Numbered from the stretch's first letter, positions 18,540-27,217 are shown. The stretch is DNA of 64,000 nt from Paraburkholderia sp. UYCP14C (GCF_004197395.1 NZ_SELS01000054.1:1-64000); one strand, 5' to 3'. Translations and numbers: made by a program. Notes: generated by a model from the letters alone, not told the origin.

Positions 18540-20930
18540 ATGGCAAAGACGACAGGCGGAAATCAGGCAACAGGCTCACGCGCGAAAGAGCGCACCGGAA
18601 AAGTTACCGAAGCCAAGCTGACTGCATCCGCCAGAAGGACGTCTTCCGTTAGCGTTGCACCGTCTACCGGGAAGAAGTCGTCGACCACTGCGGCCGCGCA
18701 GGCCGCACCGGTTCGGGCGGCGAAAGCTGTAGCACCGCCGGCTGCCAAGCGGGCGGGTATCAGAGGCGCAAGGGAAGCGGCTGCCGATGAGGACGATTCG
18801 GCAGCGCGCGTGACTTCAGTATCCACGGTTCATCCGGCTGTTGTCCAACAGCCGGGGGTCGAGACTACAGCCGGTACGGCGAACTCCATGACGAAAAAGC
18901 TGAATGAAGTACCCGTCGATGACGATGCAACCCAGACCGAAGAAACCGCTGCCGCCGCACCGGGCAAGGTGGAAAAGGTCAAGGCTCGCGACCGTCGTGC
19001 CAAGGAAAAAGCGCTGCTGAAGGATGCGTTCGCGTCGTCTCAGCCGGGCACGATGGAGGAACTCGAAGAGCGTCGCTCGAAGCTGCGCGCGCTGATCAAG
19101 CTCGGCAAGGAGCGCGGGTTCCTCACGTACGCCGAAATCAACGATCACCTGCCGGACAACTTCACCGAGACCGAGGCGATCGAAGGTATCATCAGCACGT
19201 TCAACGACATGGGCGTGGCGGTCTACGAACAGGCCCCCGATGCCGAAACGCTGCTGCTCAACGACAACGCGCCGGCGGCTTCGTCGGACGATGAAGTCGA
19301 AGAGGAAGCCGAAGTCGCGCTGTCCACCGTCGACTCCGAATTTGGCCGCACCACCGATCCCGTGCGTATGTACATGCGCGAAATGGGCACGGTCGAGCTG
19401 CTCACGCGCGAAGGCGAAATCGAAATCGCCAAGCGCATCGAAGACGGCTTGAAGCACATGGTGATGGCCATCTCCGCGTGCCCGACCACGATCGCCGACA
19501 TCCTCGCGATGGCCGAGCGCGTCGCCAACGACGAAGTGCGCATCGACGAACTCGTCGACGGTCTGATCGACGCCGACGCGGAAGATGCCGACGGCTTCTC
19601 CGCGCAGGAAGCGGAGGCGATCGAGAACGAAGACGAGGAAGCCGAGGAAGAGGACGAAGAGGACGAGGAAGAAGACGATGGCGCGGCACAAGCCACCGCT
19701 AACGCCGCGCAGCTCGAAGCGCTGCGGCGTGCGTCGCTCGAAAAATTCGCCTCGATCAGCGAATGGTTCGACAAGATGCGTCGCGCGTTCGAGAAGGAAG
19801 GCTACAAGTCCAAGTCCTACCTGAAGGCGCAGGAAACCATCCAGAACGAGCTGATGACGATCCGCTTCACCGCGCGCACCGTCGAGCGTCTGTGCGACAC
19901 GTTGCGTGCGCAGGTGGATGAAGTGCGCCAGGTCGAGCGTCAGATCCTGCATACGGTCGTCGACAAGTGCGGCATGCCGCGCGCGGAATTCATCGCGCGT
20001 TTCCCGGGCAGCGAGACGGACCTCGAATGGGCCGACAAGATCGTCGCCGAGGGGCATGCGTATAGCGCGATCCTCACGCGCAACATTCCGGCCATCCGCG
20101 AACAGCAGCAGCGTCTGCTCGATCTGCAGGCGCGCGTGGTGCTGCCGCTGAAGGACCTGAAGGAAACCAACCGTCAGATGGCGGCCGGCGAACTGAAGGC
20201 GCGCCAGGCGAAGCGCGAGATGACCGAGGCGAACCTGCGTCTCGTGATCTCCATCGCGAAGAAGTACACGAACCGCGGTCTGCAGTTCCTCGACCTGATT
20301 CAGGAAGGCAACATCGGCCTGATGAAGGCGGTGGACAAATTCGAATACCGTCGCGGCTACAAGTTCTCCACGTATGCGACGTGGTGGATTCGCCAGGCCA
20401 TCACGCGTTCGATCGCCGACCAGGCGCGCACGATCCGCATTCCGGTTCACATGATCGAAACGATCAACAAGATGAACCGCATCTCGCGTCAGATCCTGCA
20501 GGAAACCGGTCTCGAGCCGGATCCGGCAACCCTGGCCGAGAAGATGGAAATGCCGGAAGACAAGATCCGCAAGATCATGAAGATCGCGAAGGAGCCGATC
20601 TCGATGGAAACGCCGATCGGCGACGACGACGATTCCCATCTGGGCGACTTCATCGAAGACACGAACACGGTCGCCCCGGCGGATGCGGCGTTGCACGCGA
20701 GCATGCGCGACGTCGTGAAGGATGTACTCGACTCGCTGACGCCGCGCGAAGCGAAAGTGTTGCGCATGCGTTTCGGTATCGAGATGAGCACCGATCACAC
20801 GCTCGAAGAAGTCGGCAAGCAGTTCGACGTGACGCGCGAGCGGATTCGACAGATCGAAGCGAAGGCGCTGCGCAAGCTGCGTCATCCGAGTCGTTCGGAC
20901 AAGCTGAAGTCGTTCCTCGAAGGGAATTGA
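18540..20930 (+). CDS. rpoD: RNA polymerase primary sigma factor sigma-70
   Basis: Protein of 796 residues, longer than the 613 of E. coli. Region 1.2 begins [17 protein letters not shown]; region 2 includes [20 protein letters not shown] and [15 protein letters not shown]; region 4.2 has the helix-turn-helix [20 protein letters not shown]. The extra length is an N-terminal tail of about 150 Ala/Thr/Lys-rich residues and a strongly acidic Glu/Asp run (about 355-380) in the non-conserved segment between regions 1.2 and 2.1. Both are typical of Burkholderiaceae sigma-70. Own promoter at 18470; terminator at 20967. Confidence 0.98.
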   Translation: MAKTTGGNQATGSRAKERTGKVTEAKLTASARRTSSVSVAPSTGKKSSTTAAAQAAPVRAAKAVAPPAAKRAGIRGAREAAADEDDSAARVTSVSTVHPAVVQQPGVETTAGTANSMTKKLNEVPVDDDATQTEETAAAAPGKVEKVKARDRRAKEKALLKDAFASSQPGTMEELEERRSKLRALIKLGKERGFLTYAEINDHLPDNFTETEAIEGIISTFNDMGVAVYEQAPDAETLLLNDNAPAASSDDEVEEEAEVALSTVDSEFGRTTDPVRMYMREMGTVELLTREGEIEIAKRIEDGLKHMVMAISACPTTIADILAMAERVANDEVRIDELVDGLIDADAEDADGFSAQEAEAIENEDEEAEEEDEEDEEEDDGAAQATANAAQLEALRRASLEKFASISEWFDKMRRAFEKEGYKSKSYLKAQETIQNELMTIRFTARTVERLCDTLRAQVDEVRQVERQILHTVVDKCGMPRAEFIARFPGSETDLEWADKIVAEGHAYSAILTRNIPAIREQQQRLLDLQARVVLPLKDLKETNRQMAAGELKARQAKREMTEANLRLVISIAKKYTNRGLQFLDLIQEGNIGLMKAVDKFEYRRGYKFSTYATWWIRQAITRSIADQARTIRIPVHMIETINKMNRISRQILQETGLEPDPATLAEKMEMPEDKIRKIMKIAKEPISMETPIGDDDDSHLGDFIEDTNTVAPADAALHASMRDVVKDVLDSLTPREAKVLRMRFGIEMSTDHTLEEVGKQFDVTRERIRQIEAKALRKLRHPSRSDKLKSFLEGN

Positions 20931-20966
20931 CCGCGGCGGCCGCGGCTGGCCGCAAATGATGCGATC

Positions 20967-21021
20967 AAAGGGGCCTCCCGGTCGTTTCGCAGAAGCGAAG
21001 CGGTTGCGGAGGCCCCTTTTT
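20967..21021 (+). terminator. Rho-independent terminator of rpoD
   Basis: Outer stem aaaggggcctcc / ggaggccccttt (20967-20978, 21008-21019) enclosing a smaller inner hairpin, followed by a T-run. It starts 37 bases after the rpoD stop. Confidence 0.9.
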
Positions 21022-21082
21022 CGTGTAGTATGTCGGCCAATCGACGAAACGGCCCGGCCTTCACGACCGGGTCTTTTTTCTT

Positions 21083-21170
21083 GGGCTGGACGCCGTGTTG
21101 GTTGCAGGCAGTGGACTCATAATCCACCTCCGAAAGGACATCGTGGGTTCGAACCCCACCCGGCCCACCA
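21083..21170 (+). tRNA. tRNA gene with anticodon CAU and a long variable arm (Met/Ile2 type unclear)
   Basis: An 88-base cloverleaf with encoded CCA. Acceptor stem GGGCTGG / CCGGCCC (21083-21089, 21160-21166), 3-bp D-stem GCC/GGC, anticodon stem GTGGA/TCCAC with CAT at 21118-21120, a 15-base variable region containing a 3-bp stem with GAAA loop, and T-arm GTGGG-TTCGAAC-CCCAC. Elongator Met, initiator and Ile2 tRNAs normally have short 5-base variable loops, so this CAU tRNA is class II-like. Position 8 is A rather than the near-invariant U. It lacks the three G-C anticodon-stem pairs of initiator tRNA. CAU could read AUG, or AUA if lysidine-modified. The amino acid identity cannot be settled here. 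Confidence 0.8.
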
Positions 21171-21180
21171 AAGTATCGAG

Positions 21181-21210
21181 AAAAGGGTTCCGAATTCCGG
21201 AACCCTTTTT
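21181..21210 (+). terminator. Rho-independent terminator of the tRNA gene
   Basis: 12-bp stem aaaagggttccg / cggaaccctttt (21181-21192, 21198-21209) with loop aattc and a T-rich tail (tgttttt), 11 bases after the tRNA CCA end. Confidence 0.9.
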
Positions 21211-21376
21211 GTTTTTGGGCGACCAGTAAGCTGGCTCGACTGGGCGGCCCAGCGCACAGAATGGGCGCCCACGCGCCAGTACTCTCGTTTCAAGTCGGGG
21301 CGGAATCTTTTCTCCATAGCGGCATGTTGTTTGCTGTGAGTCGGCTTCCACACCCTATCTAATAACGAGAACTATC

Positions 21377-21583
21377 ATGCGAACCGACCACACCGCCGCT
21401 GAGCTAGCCCAGCCACAACCCCTGCCACGCTCGTCGCTCGACGACGCCAACGAAACCCTGTCGCAGCCTCCAGTGCGAGCGCTGACGCGGATCGCATTCT
21501 GCTTCGCATGGCTATTCGGGCTGGAGCCGTTTCTCGCGACACCGTCCGATGATCCGCGGGACTCGCGCCGGGGGCGTCACTGA
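21377..21583 (+). CDS. Small hypothetical protein
   Basis: Possible 68-residue protein with a polar N-terminal half, one hydrophobic patch (IAFCFAWLFGLEPFL, about residues 44-58) and an Arg/Asp-rich tail. Third-position GC is high, as in real genes of this genome, but only weak ribosome-binding signal (cgagaac) precedes the ATG. No family was recognised. It stands alone between the tRNA terminator and an AT-richer non-coding stretch. It may be a real single-span membrane protein or chance. Confidence 0.35.
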   Translation: MRTDHTAAELAQPQPLPRSSLDDANETLSQPPVRALTRIAFCFAWLFGLEPFLATPSDDPRDSRRGRH

Positions 21584-22586
21584 GCCGTCGGGCGCTGCAA
21601 ATTCCGTTTCGCGTCAGCGCAACTTCTACAGGTGGCGTCGCGGGGGCGATCTACGACGCGCAGTGCTGGCGCGCCACACGTAAACACAATGAACGATTGC
21701 GCGTAATCAGGGAAACTCCGTGTGAAACCGGGCGCAGCCCCCGCCATTAATTGAATTAGGCAGGCTTGTTGATGCGCACCGTCCGCTTTCGACGCGGGGC
21801 TTCGTCGCGCGGCGGCTGGCGCCGCAATTTACTTCCGGGCAACGCCTGTGCTGAAGGCTTCGTCGAGCCGCGTACGGATTTTTTTAAGACCTGAGAGAAG
21901 GCGCTGGGTAAAAGAAAAATCAGGAGACCGCCGCAATGGCGGCTTCTCAATAGTGGGTGCTGATTCGGCTCGGCGGGCTAGGACCGTTGTGCTGCGTGGG
22001 AGCGGCAGCAATTGCCTGCGTCGGCTACTAGAGATTACGCAAATAAATCGTCTTAATGGCTCCACGAATTAATCGCCTCGCGGAAAAACGATTAATTGTC
22101 GGCTCACGCCGGAGAGACTGCATTAACTAAATTAAGTTCCGGCGATCGCAAAATAAATTGTAGACGACGCGAAAACCATCGCTTCAACCATTCGATTACA
22201 AAAAATATCGACGGTCTTTTCGTCAATTTGCTCCGACCCGATTACGTCACGTGTATTAAAGGACCGTTGCAAACGCACAACTTTGAATATTGACACGTTG
22301 CAAATTCGTTTTGGCTGGAACAGGTGATCCGGCACTTGGATTTTGCAGTAAACGTTGGAAAAACAAGGAGTTATCCCCATCGGCTCCAGCATTGTTGCGA
22401 ATTTCGAAAAATCCTGTTGCGTGAATTATCGGCGCCGCTACCAGGGTGTCCCCCTACACTCACGCTTCGCTTCAAGGGTGCCCGGTCGATCCCAACGGTT
22501 CGGCCAAGCGGGCGGTGGCAGATGCGATGCATCGGCTGCTGAGGCAGGTCCTGCTCCCCGTCTAAATTTTTCGAATTGGAGTTCCC
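21584..22586. other. AT-richer non-coding stretch upstream of the porin gene
   Basis: About 1 kb without a convincing gene; part of it (roughly 22,030-22,420) is clearly richer in A+T than the rest of the window. It holds a 9-bp inverted repeat, aattaatcg/cgattaatt (22067-22075, 22089-22097), and a ccgcc/ggcgg hairpin near 21925-21945. Overlapping short ORFs lack coding character. It may be the control region of the porin gene, or worn remains of inserted DNA next to the tRNA gene. No direct repeat of the tRNA 3' end was found in it. Confidence 0.5.
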
Positions 22587-23729
22587 ATGAAAAAGAGTCT
22601 CATCGTCGTTGCGGCTGCCGCATCGTTCGCTTCGGTTGCTCACGCACAAAGCAGCGTGACCCTGTACGGTCTGCTCGACGCAGGTCTGACGTACACCAGC
22701 AACGTGGCAGGCAGCTCCAAGTGGGCAGCAGGTAGCGGCGGCATCAACCAGAGCATGTTCGGCCTGCGTGGCTCGGAAGATCTGGGCGGCGGTCTGAAGG
22801 CAATTTTCACGTTGGAAAGCGGCTTCAACATCAACAACGGTAAGTTCGCTAACAACAACGGCATGTTCAACCGTCAGGCGTACGTCGGTCTGTCGAGCGC
22901 GCAATTCGGTACGGTCACGCTGGGTCGCCAGTACGACGCATCGCAAGACTACCTCGCACCGCTGACCGCAACGGGCAGCTGGGGCGGCACGTACTTCGCG
23001 CACCCGTTCAACAACGACAACCTGAACACCAACGGTGGTCTGTCGGTCAACAACTCGGTCAAGTACTCGAGCGCTAACTACGCCGGCTTCACGTTCGGCG
23101 GCACGTACGGCTTCTCGAACCAGGCTGGCGGCTTCGCAAACAACCGTCAGTACAGCTTGGGCGCCGCGTACCAGTGGCAAGGCCTGCACCTCGGTGCTGC
23201 CTACGTTCAGCAAAACAACCCGGCTGCTAACACCAGCGGCGCGTCGGACGGCGTTCTGGCGAACAGCGCGGGCGTTCTGACCGGCAACTTCCGCCAGCGT
23301 CAGTTCGGCGCAGGCGCTTCGTACGGCTTTGGCCCGGCGCTGGTCGGCGTGGCCTGGACGCAATCGCGCGTCGACAACCTGGTTGGTGCAGCACCTGGTC
23401 AGCGTCAAGGCCACACCAACAACTACGAAATCAACGGCAAGTACAACGTGACCCCGGCTATGGCTCTCGGCATCGCGTACACGTTCACCGACGCAAACGG
23501 CTACGGCGTCAACGCCGACGGTAACGACATGAAGACCCGTTACCACCAGATCGGCCTGCAGGCTGACTACTCGCTGTCGCGTCGCACGGACGTCTACGCT
23601 CAGGCTGTGTACCAGCACGCAATGGGCGACGGCGGCGTGGCTTCGATCTACAGCGGCGACAACACGGTTCCGACCTCGTCGTCGAAGAACCAGACGGCTG
23701 CTACGGTCGGTCTGCGTCACCGCTTCTAA
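22587..23729 (+). CDS. Gram-negative general porin (Burkholderia type)
   Basis: Protein of 380 residues with a Sec signal peptide ending SVAHA before mature QSSVTLYGLLDAG, the standard start of betaproteobacterial 16-strand porins. The constriction-loop region, the many alternating beta-strand segments and the terminal aromatic (GLRHRF) are all present; the last Phe is required for outer membrane insertion. It forms trimeric channels for small hydrophilic solutes. Codon use is strongly restricted (AAC, CTG, GGC dominate), indicating high expression. A strong terminator follows, then a decayed porin copy on the other strand. Confidence 0.96.
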   Translation: MKKSLIVVAAAASFASVAHAQSSVTLYGLLDAGLTYTSNVAGSSKWAAGSGGINQSMFGLRGSEDLGGGLKAIFTLESGFNINNGKFANNNGMFNRQAYVGLSSAQFGTVTLGRQYDASQDYLAPLTATGSWGGTYFAHPFNNDNLNTNGGLSVNNSVKYSSANYAGFTFGGTYGFSNQAGGFANNRQYSLGAAYQWQGLHLGAAYVQQNNPAANTSGASDGVLANSAGVLTGNFRQRQFGAGASYGFGPALVGVAWTQSRVDNLVGAAPGQRQGHTNNYEINGKYNVTPAMALGIAYTFTDANGYGVNADGNDMKTRYHQIGLQADYSLSRRTDVYAQAVYQHAMGDGGVASIYSGDNTVPTSSSKNQTAATVGLRHRF

Positions 23730-23756
23730 GCTTTAGCAGAAGCTGCCTGTAGTACG

Positions 23757-23785
23757 AAAAGGTGCCGTTCGCGGCACCTTTTTTT
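23757..23785 (+). terminator. Rho-independent terminator of the porin gene
   Basis: Stem aaaaggtgccg / cggcacctttt (23757-23767, 23772-23782) with TTCG loop and a seven-T run ending at 23785. Confidence 0.93.
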
Positions 23786-23830
23786 ATGCGCGCGGCAGAC
23801 CGGTAAGCCGGTTTCCGTACGCTAGGCGGA

Positions 23831-23860
23831 AAAACGGGCGTTCCTGGGGACGCCCGTTTT
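23831..23860 (-). terminator. Terminator hairpin of the porin remnant
   Basis: Stem aaaacgggcgt / acgcccgtttt (23831-23841, 23850-23860) with an 8-base loop. On the minus strand it ends in a U-tract and lies just after the C-terminal part of the porin pseudogene, so it was probably its terminator. Confidence 0.7.
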
Positions 23861-23864
23861 GCCA

Positions 23865-24068
23865 TCACGACGTGGAACGATCCAGAAAATCGTCCCTAGA
23901 CCGAGCGCAACGCCGGTCTGGTTGTCGCGGCCCGGCGTTTCGACCGAGGATGCGCCCGTACTCGGCCAATGCGACGAACGTGTAGCGATAGCCGCTGCCG
24001 ACCTGACCGGAGCCGATCGCCGCATTGGACATGTGGTCGTCGTACGCGGCGCCCGTCAGCGTCGACAC
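23865..24068 (-). pseudogene. Porin gene remnant (C-terminal fragment, frameshifted)
   Basis: Two minus-strand reading frames together resemble the last third of a Burkholderia porin. One frame gives LTGAAYDDHMSNAAIGSG and then GYRYTFVALAEYG; another gives PGRDNQTGVALGL, the penultimate segment that in intact porins precedes the terminal beta strand. The join (LAEYG to PGRDNQ) lacks the expected strand between them, implying a deletion plus frameshift. No porin-like sequence lies upstream of about 24,060, so the signal peptide and most of the barrel are gone. The terminator at 23831 survives. It is adjacent to, and opposite in direction from, the intact porin. Confidence 0.75.
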
Positions 24069-24078
24069 ACGCGTGGCC

Positions 24079-24094
24079 TGTCATCCATATGACA
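24079..24094. promoter_or_regulatory. Palindrome TGTCAT-N4-ATGACA (candidate Crp/Fnr site 1)
   Basis: Perfect inverted repeat tgtcat-ccat-atgaca. The same half-sites recur at 25386-25401 between the Crp/Fnr gene and its divergent neighbour. It lies 109 bases upstream of the transposase-domain gene at 24203 and just upstream of the porin remnant. Confidence 0.6.
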
Positions 24095-24202
24095 AAAGTT
24101 GACTTTCTCCCAGCCGCACATCGAGTAGTCTCGAACGAGTCGACGTATTGACACTACTTTCGCCGCGACGCCAGCACGCGTTTCACGTGTGCCCTTTCAC
24201 GC

Positions 24203-24559
24203 ATGAATAGTCCATCTTCCAAATCCGTCGCGACGTGGCCAGTCGTTCAGGAACTGACCGACGAGCAATGGCAGCGGGTCGCGCCGCTGTTGCCTGAAAC
24301 CCTGCACGACGACGGGCCGCGCAGGGGGCGTCCGCCGATCGATATTCGTCACGTGCTCGATAGCGTGATGTGGGTACTCCACACCCGCGCGCCGTGGAGC
24401 GCGATGCCCGGGCACTTCGTGCCATACCAGACCGCGCATCGCTACTATCTGCGCTGGAAGAAATCGGGCGTGTTGACCGCGATCATGCTCGCGCTGTTCA
24501 AGACCGACGACGCTGTCGAAACGCGCGCAACGCGCAAGGGCGGCGTGCGAGCCGGGTAG
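24203..24559 (+). CDS. IS402/IS5-type transposase N-terminal domain protein (stand-alone)
   Basis: Protein of 118 residues. The core LTDEQWQRVAPLLPE, RRGRPPIDIRHVLDSVMWVL, APWSAMPGHF and QTAHRYYLRWKKSG match the DNA-binding domain (DUF4096) that opens IS402-group transposases. The catalytic DDE part and terminal inverted repeats are absent. It may be a fragment of a lost insertion sequence or a retained DNA-binding protein. The reading frame is intact with its own stop. The candidate Crp/Fnr palindrome at 24079 lies upstream; the Crp/Fnr gene converges on it with an 18-base gap. No good ribosome binding site was seen. Confidence 0.65.
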   Translation: MNSPSSKSVATWPVVQELTDEQWQRVAPLLPETLHDDGPRRGRPPIDIRHVLDSVMWVLHTRAPWSAMPGHFVPYQTAHRYYLRWKKSGVLTAIMLALFKTDDAVETRATRKGGVRAG

Positions 24560-24577
24560 TGCGCGCCAGTCGCGCCG

Positions 24578-25318
24578 CTAGATCTGTTCCCGCCCGTACG
24601 CACCGAGCCGGTCGAGATCGAGCACCTCGATCTGGTTATACGACAGCCGCAAAATCCGCAGCTTCTCGAGGTGCTGCAGCGCCTGATTGATGCGCTGCCG
24701 CGACACCCCCGCGAGCAGGCCGATTTCTTCCTGCGAAACCGCCAGTGTGCGGCCCGTGTCCGGATACAGATCCGGGTTGAACAGCTGCGCGAGCGATTGC
24801 GCGACGCGCGCGTCCACGTCGAGCAGCCGGCTGTTCTGAATCGACGCGATGAATTCCCCCATGCGATTGTTCAACTGCCGGATCACGAAGCCCGTGAACG
24901 GCAGGCTCGATTCGAGCAGCGCATGGAAGGTCGCGGACGGCACGAACATCACGAGCGACGGCTGGATCGCGGCCACGTCGTATTTGCGCAATTCGCGTTT
25001 GATCACGCTGCCTTCGCCGAACCAGCCGCCCGGCGGCACGCCCGACAGCGTGCAGCTGCGGCCCGACGCGTTGTAGATAGCGAGCTTGATGAGTCCCGAG
25101 TGCACGCCGATCCAATAGTCGGACGGTTGCTGGCGGCGCGCGATCCACGCACCGCCTTCAAAGTGCTGGGCGTGCGCGCTGGCGAGCACCATCGCTTGAT
25201 GGTCGGCGGCGAGCGCGCGAAACCACGCGCACGTGGCGAACAGCCGCGCGAGGTCGGCGGGCGCGACACGTTGGGGCGAGCGGGTGTCGGCGCGGTCAGG
25301 GAGCGGAGCGTCGGTCAT
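24578..25318 (-). CDS. Crp/Fnr family transcriptional regulator
   Basis: Protein of 246 residues: an N-terminal cyclic-nucleotide-binding fold (about 25-145), a dimer helix, and a C-terminal winged helix-turn-helix with VSQEEIGLLAGVSRQRINQALQHLEK. There is no N-terminal cysteine cluster, so it is not an oxygen-sensing FNR. In the recognition helix the Arg of the Crp motif (RETVGR) is kept but the next Glu is Gln (RQRINQ), which suggests a changed half-site. It is divergent from an acyl-CoA synthetase gene, with a perfect palindrome between. Effector unknown. Confidence 0.88.
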   Translation of the reverse strand: MTDAPLPDRADTRSPQRVAPADLARLFATCAWFRALAADHQAMVLASAHAQHFEGGAWIARRQQPSDYWIGVHSGLIKLAIYNASGRSCTLSGVPPGGWFGEGSVIKRELRKYDVAAIQPSLVMFVPSATFHALLESSLPFTGFVIRQLNNRMGEFIASIQNSRLLDVDARVAQSLAQLFNPDLYPDTGRTLAVSQEEIGLLAGVSRQRINQALQHLEKLRILRLSYNQIEVLDLDRLGAYGREQI

Positions 25319-25385
25319 CGGCGATAGGCGGCTTAAAGCGGTTCCGGCTGAGCCAGATCAAGGCGGGGCGTGAGCCGCGCCACTC

Positions 25386-25401
25386 TGTCATTTGAATGAC
25401 A
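25386..25401. promoter_or_regulatory. Palindrome TGTCAT-N4-ATGACA (candidate Crp/Fnr site 2)
   Basis: Perfect inverted repeat tgtcat-ttga-atgaca, extended by one more C/G pair on each side to 18 bases. It is 68 bases from the Crp/Fnr start codon and 100 bases from the acyl-CoA synthetase start. Its place and symmetry suggest it is the regulator's own operator controlling both genes. Confidence 0.65.
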
Positions 25402-25501
25402 GACAGTTCCTGACGACAATTGTTAGGCTAGGTCCTGGTTCTTCCATCGGAACACGATCTCAACAATCGGCGACGCGGCTCGCGCCTCAGGAGACGAAGC
25501 A

Positions 25502-27136
25502 ATGACACAGCATATGTTCGACGAAGGCCTCGGGCGGCGCGAGGCCAACTATGTCCCGTTGACGCCGATCGATTTCCTGGTGCGCGCAGCGCAAGTGTAT
25601 GGCGAGCGGCTCGCGATCGTCCACGGGGAGATTCGTCGCAACTGGCGCGAGACCTACGAGCGCGCGCGGCGGCTCGCGAGCGCGCTGCGCGAGGCCGGCA
25701 TCGGCCGCGGCGACACGGTCGCCGCGCTGCTGCCGAACATCCCGCCGATGGTCGAGGCGCACTTCGGCGTACCGATGGCCGGTGCTGTGCTGAATACGCT
25801 GAACACGCGGCTCGACGTCCCGACGCTGCTGTTCATGCTGCGTCACGGTGAAGCGAAGGCGCTGATCGTCGATACCGAGTACGGCGAGTTCGCGCATCGC
25901 GCGGCGCTCGAATTCCCTGAGCTGCGCGTGATCAGCGTGGCCGACGCGCAACCCGCCGACGCCGCGCAGTTCATCCGAGCGACGGACTACGAGCAGTTCC
26001 TGCAAACCGGCGACCCATCCTTCGCGTGGACCCCACCCGCCGACGAATGGGATGCGATCGCGCTGAACTACACATCGGGCACGACCGGCGACCCGAAGGG
26101 CGTCGTCTACCATCACCGTGGCGCGTATCTGAACGCGCTGAGCAACATTCTCGAATGGGACATGCCGAAGCACGCGGTTTATCTGTGGACGCTGCCGATG
26201 TTTCACTGCAACGGCTGGTGCTTTCCATGGACCGTGGCGGCGCGCGCGGGCGTCAACGTCTGTCTGCGCAAGTTCGACGCGAAAATCGTGTTCGAGCTGA
26301 TTCGCCGCGAGCGCATCACGCACTACTGCGGCGCGCCGATCGTGCAGAGTTCGCTCGCGAATGCGCCGGCCGAATGCCGCGAGGGCATCACGCATCGCGT
26401 GTCGACGATGGTCGCGGGTGCCGCACCGCCGCCCGCGGTGATCGCGAAGATGAAGCAGATCGGCTTCGATCTGACGCACGTGTACGGGCTCACCGAAACC
26501 TACGGGCCGGCGGCCGTCTGCGCGAAGCAGGAGGAATGGGACGCACTCGATGATCAGATCAGCGCCGACCTGACTGCGCGTCAGGGCGTGCGTTATCACC
26601 TGCAGGCGGCGGTCGCGGTGCTCGATGCGGACACGCTCGCGCCGGTGCCGGACGACGGCGAAACGATCGGCGAGATCATGTTCCGCGGCAATATCTGCAT
26701 GAAGGGCTATCTGAAGAACGAACGCGCGACCGAAGCGGCTTTCAAGGGCGGCTGGTTCCATACCGGCGATCTCGGCGTACGCACGGCCGACGGCTATATC
26801 CGCATCCGCGACCGCAGCAAGGACATCATCATTTCGGGCGGCGAGAACATTTCGAGCATCGAGGTCGAGGACACGCTGTACCGGCATCCGGCGGTGTCGG
26901 TGGCGGCGGTGGTCGCGATGGCCGATCCGAAGTGGGGCGAGGTGCCGTGCGCATTCATCGAGCTGAAGGAAGGCGCGCAGGCGACCGAGGAAGAAATCAT
27001 CGCGCACTGCCGGCTGTTTCTGGCCGGCTACAAGTTGCCGAAGGCAGTGCGCTTTGGCGAGTTGCCGAAGACGTCGACGGGGAAGATCCAGAAGTTCGAG
27101 TTGCGCGCGCGGATCAAGGCGGAGGGCAAAGGGTAA
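25502..27136 (+). CDS. Acyl-CoA synthetase (AMP-forming; DmdB-like)
   Basis: Protein of 544 residues in the ANL superfamily. The AMP-binding P-loop is YTSGTTGDPKGVVYHH; later motifs are YGLTETYGP, the hinge-region GWFHTGDLG, IIISGGENISS, and the C-terminal lysine motif KTSTGKIQK. It activates a carboxylic acid to its acyl-CoA using ATP. Overall it resembles medium-chain and 3-methylmercaptopropionate-CoA ligases, but the substrate cannot be read from sequence. It is divergent from the Crp/Fnr gene across the palindrome at 25386, so it is likely its target. Confidence 0.9.
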   Translation: MTQHMFDEGLGRREANYVPLTPIDFLVRAAQVYGERLAIVHGEIRRNWRETYERARRLASALREAGIGRGDTVAALLPNIPPMVEAHFGVPMAGAVLNTLNTRLDVPTLLFMLRHGEAKALIVDTEYGEFAHRAALEFPELRVISVADAQPADAAQFIRATDYEQFLQTGDPSFAWTPPADEWDAIALNYTSGTTGDPKGVVYHHRGAYLNALSNILEWDMPKHAVYLWTLPMFHCNGWCFPWTVAARAGVNVCLRKFDAKIVFELIRRERITHYCGAPIVQSSLANAPAECREGITHRVSTMVAGAAPPPAVIAKMKQIGFDLTHVYGLTETYGPAAVCAKQEEWDALDDQISADLTARQGVRYHLQAAVAVLDADTLAPVPDDGETIGEIMFRGNICMKGYLKNERATEAAFKGGWFHTGDLGVRTADGYIRIRDRSKDIIISGGENISSIEVEDTLYRHPAVSVAAVVAMADPKWGEVPCAFIELKEGAQATEEEIIAHCRLFLAGYKLPKAVRFGELPKTSTGKIQKFELRARIKAEGKG

Positions 27137-27217
27137 CGCGCCGCGATTGGCGCGGTTTCAGCGTGGCGAGAGTGATGCGCACCGAGTCATGACGGGGCGC
27201 ACCGCCTCGCGTTGCCG

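Noticed and set aside
18816-20885. 689-residue minus-strand ORF opposite rpoD
   Set aside because: Antisense shadow of rpoD; no recognisable domain.
21083-22586. Genomic island integrated at the tRNA gene
   Set aside because: No integrase and no duplicate of the tRNA 3' end were found inside the window; only the composition is suggestive.
22355-22735. 126-residue ORF with an AAGGAG upstream, overlapping the porin start
   Set aside because: It runs into the porin gene in another frame, and its second half is a shadow of the porin signal region.
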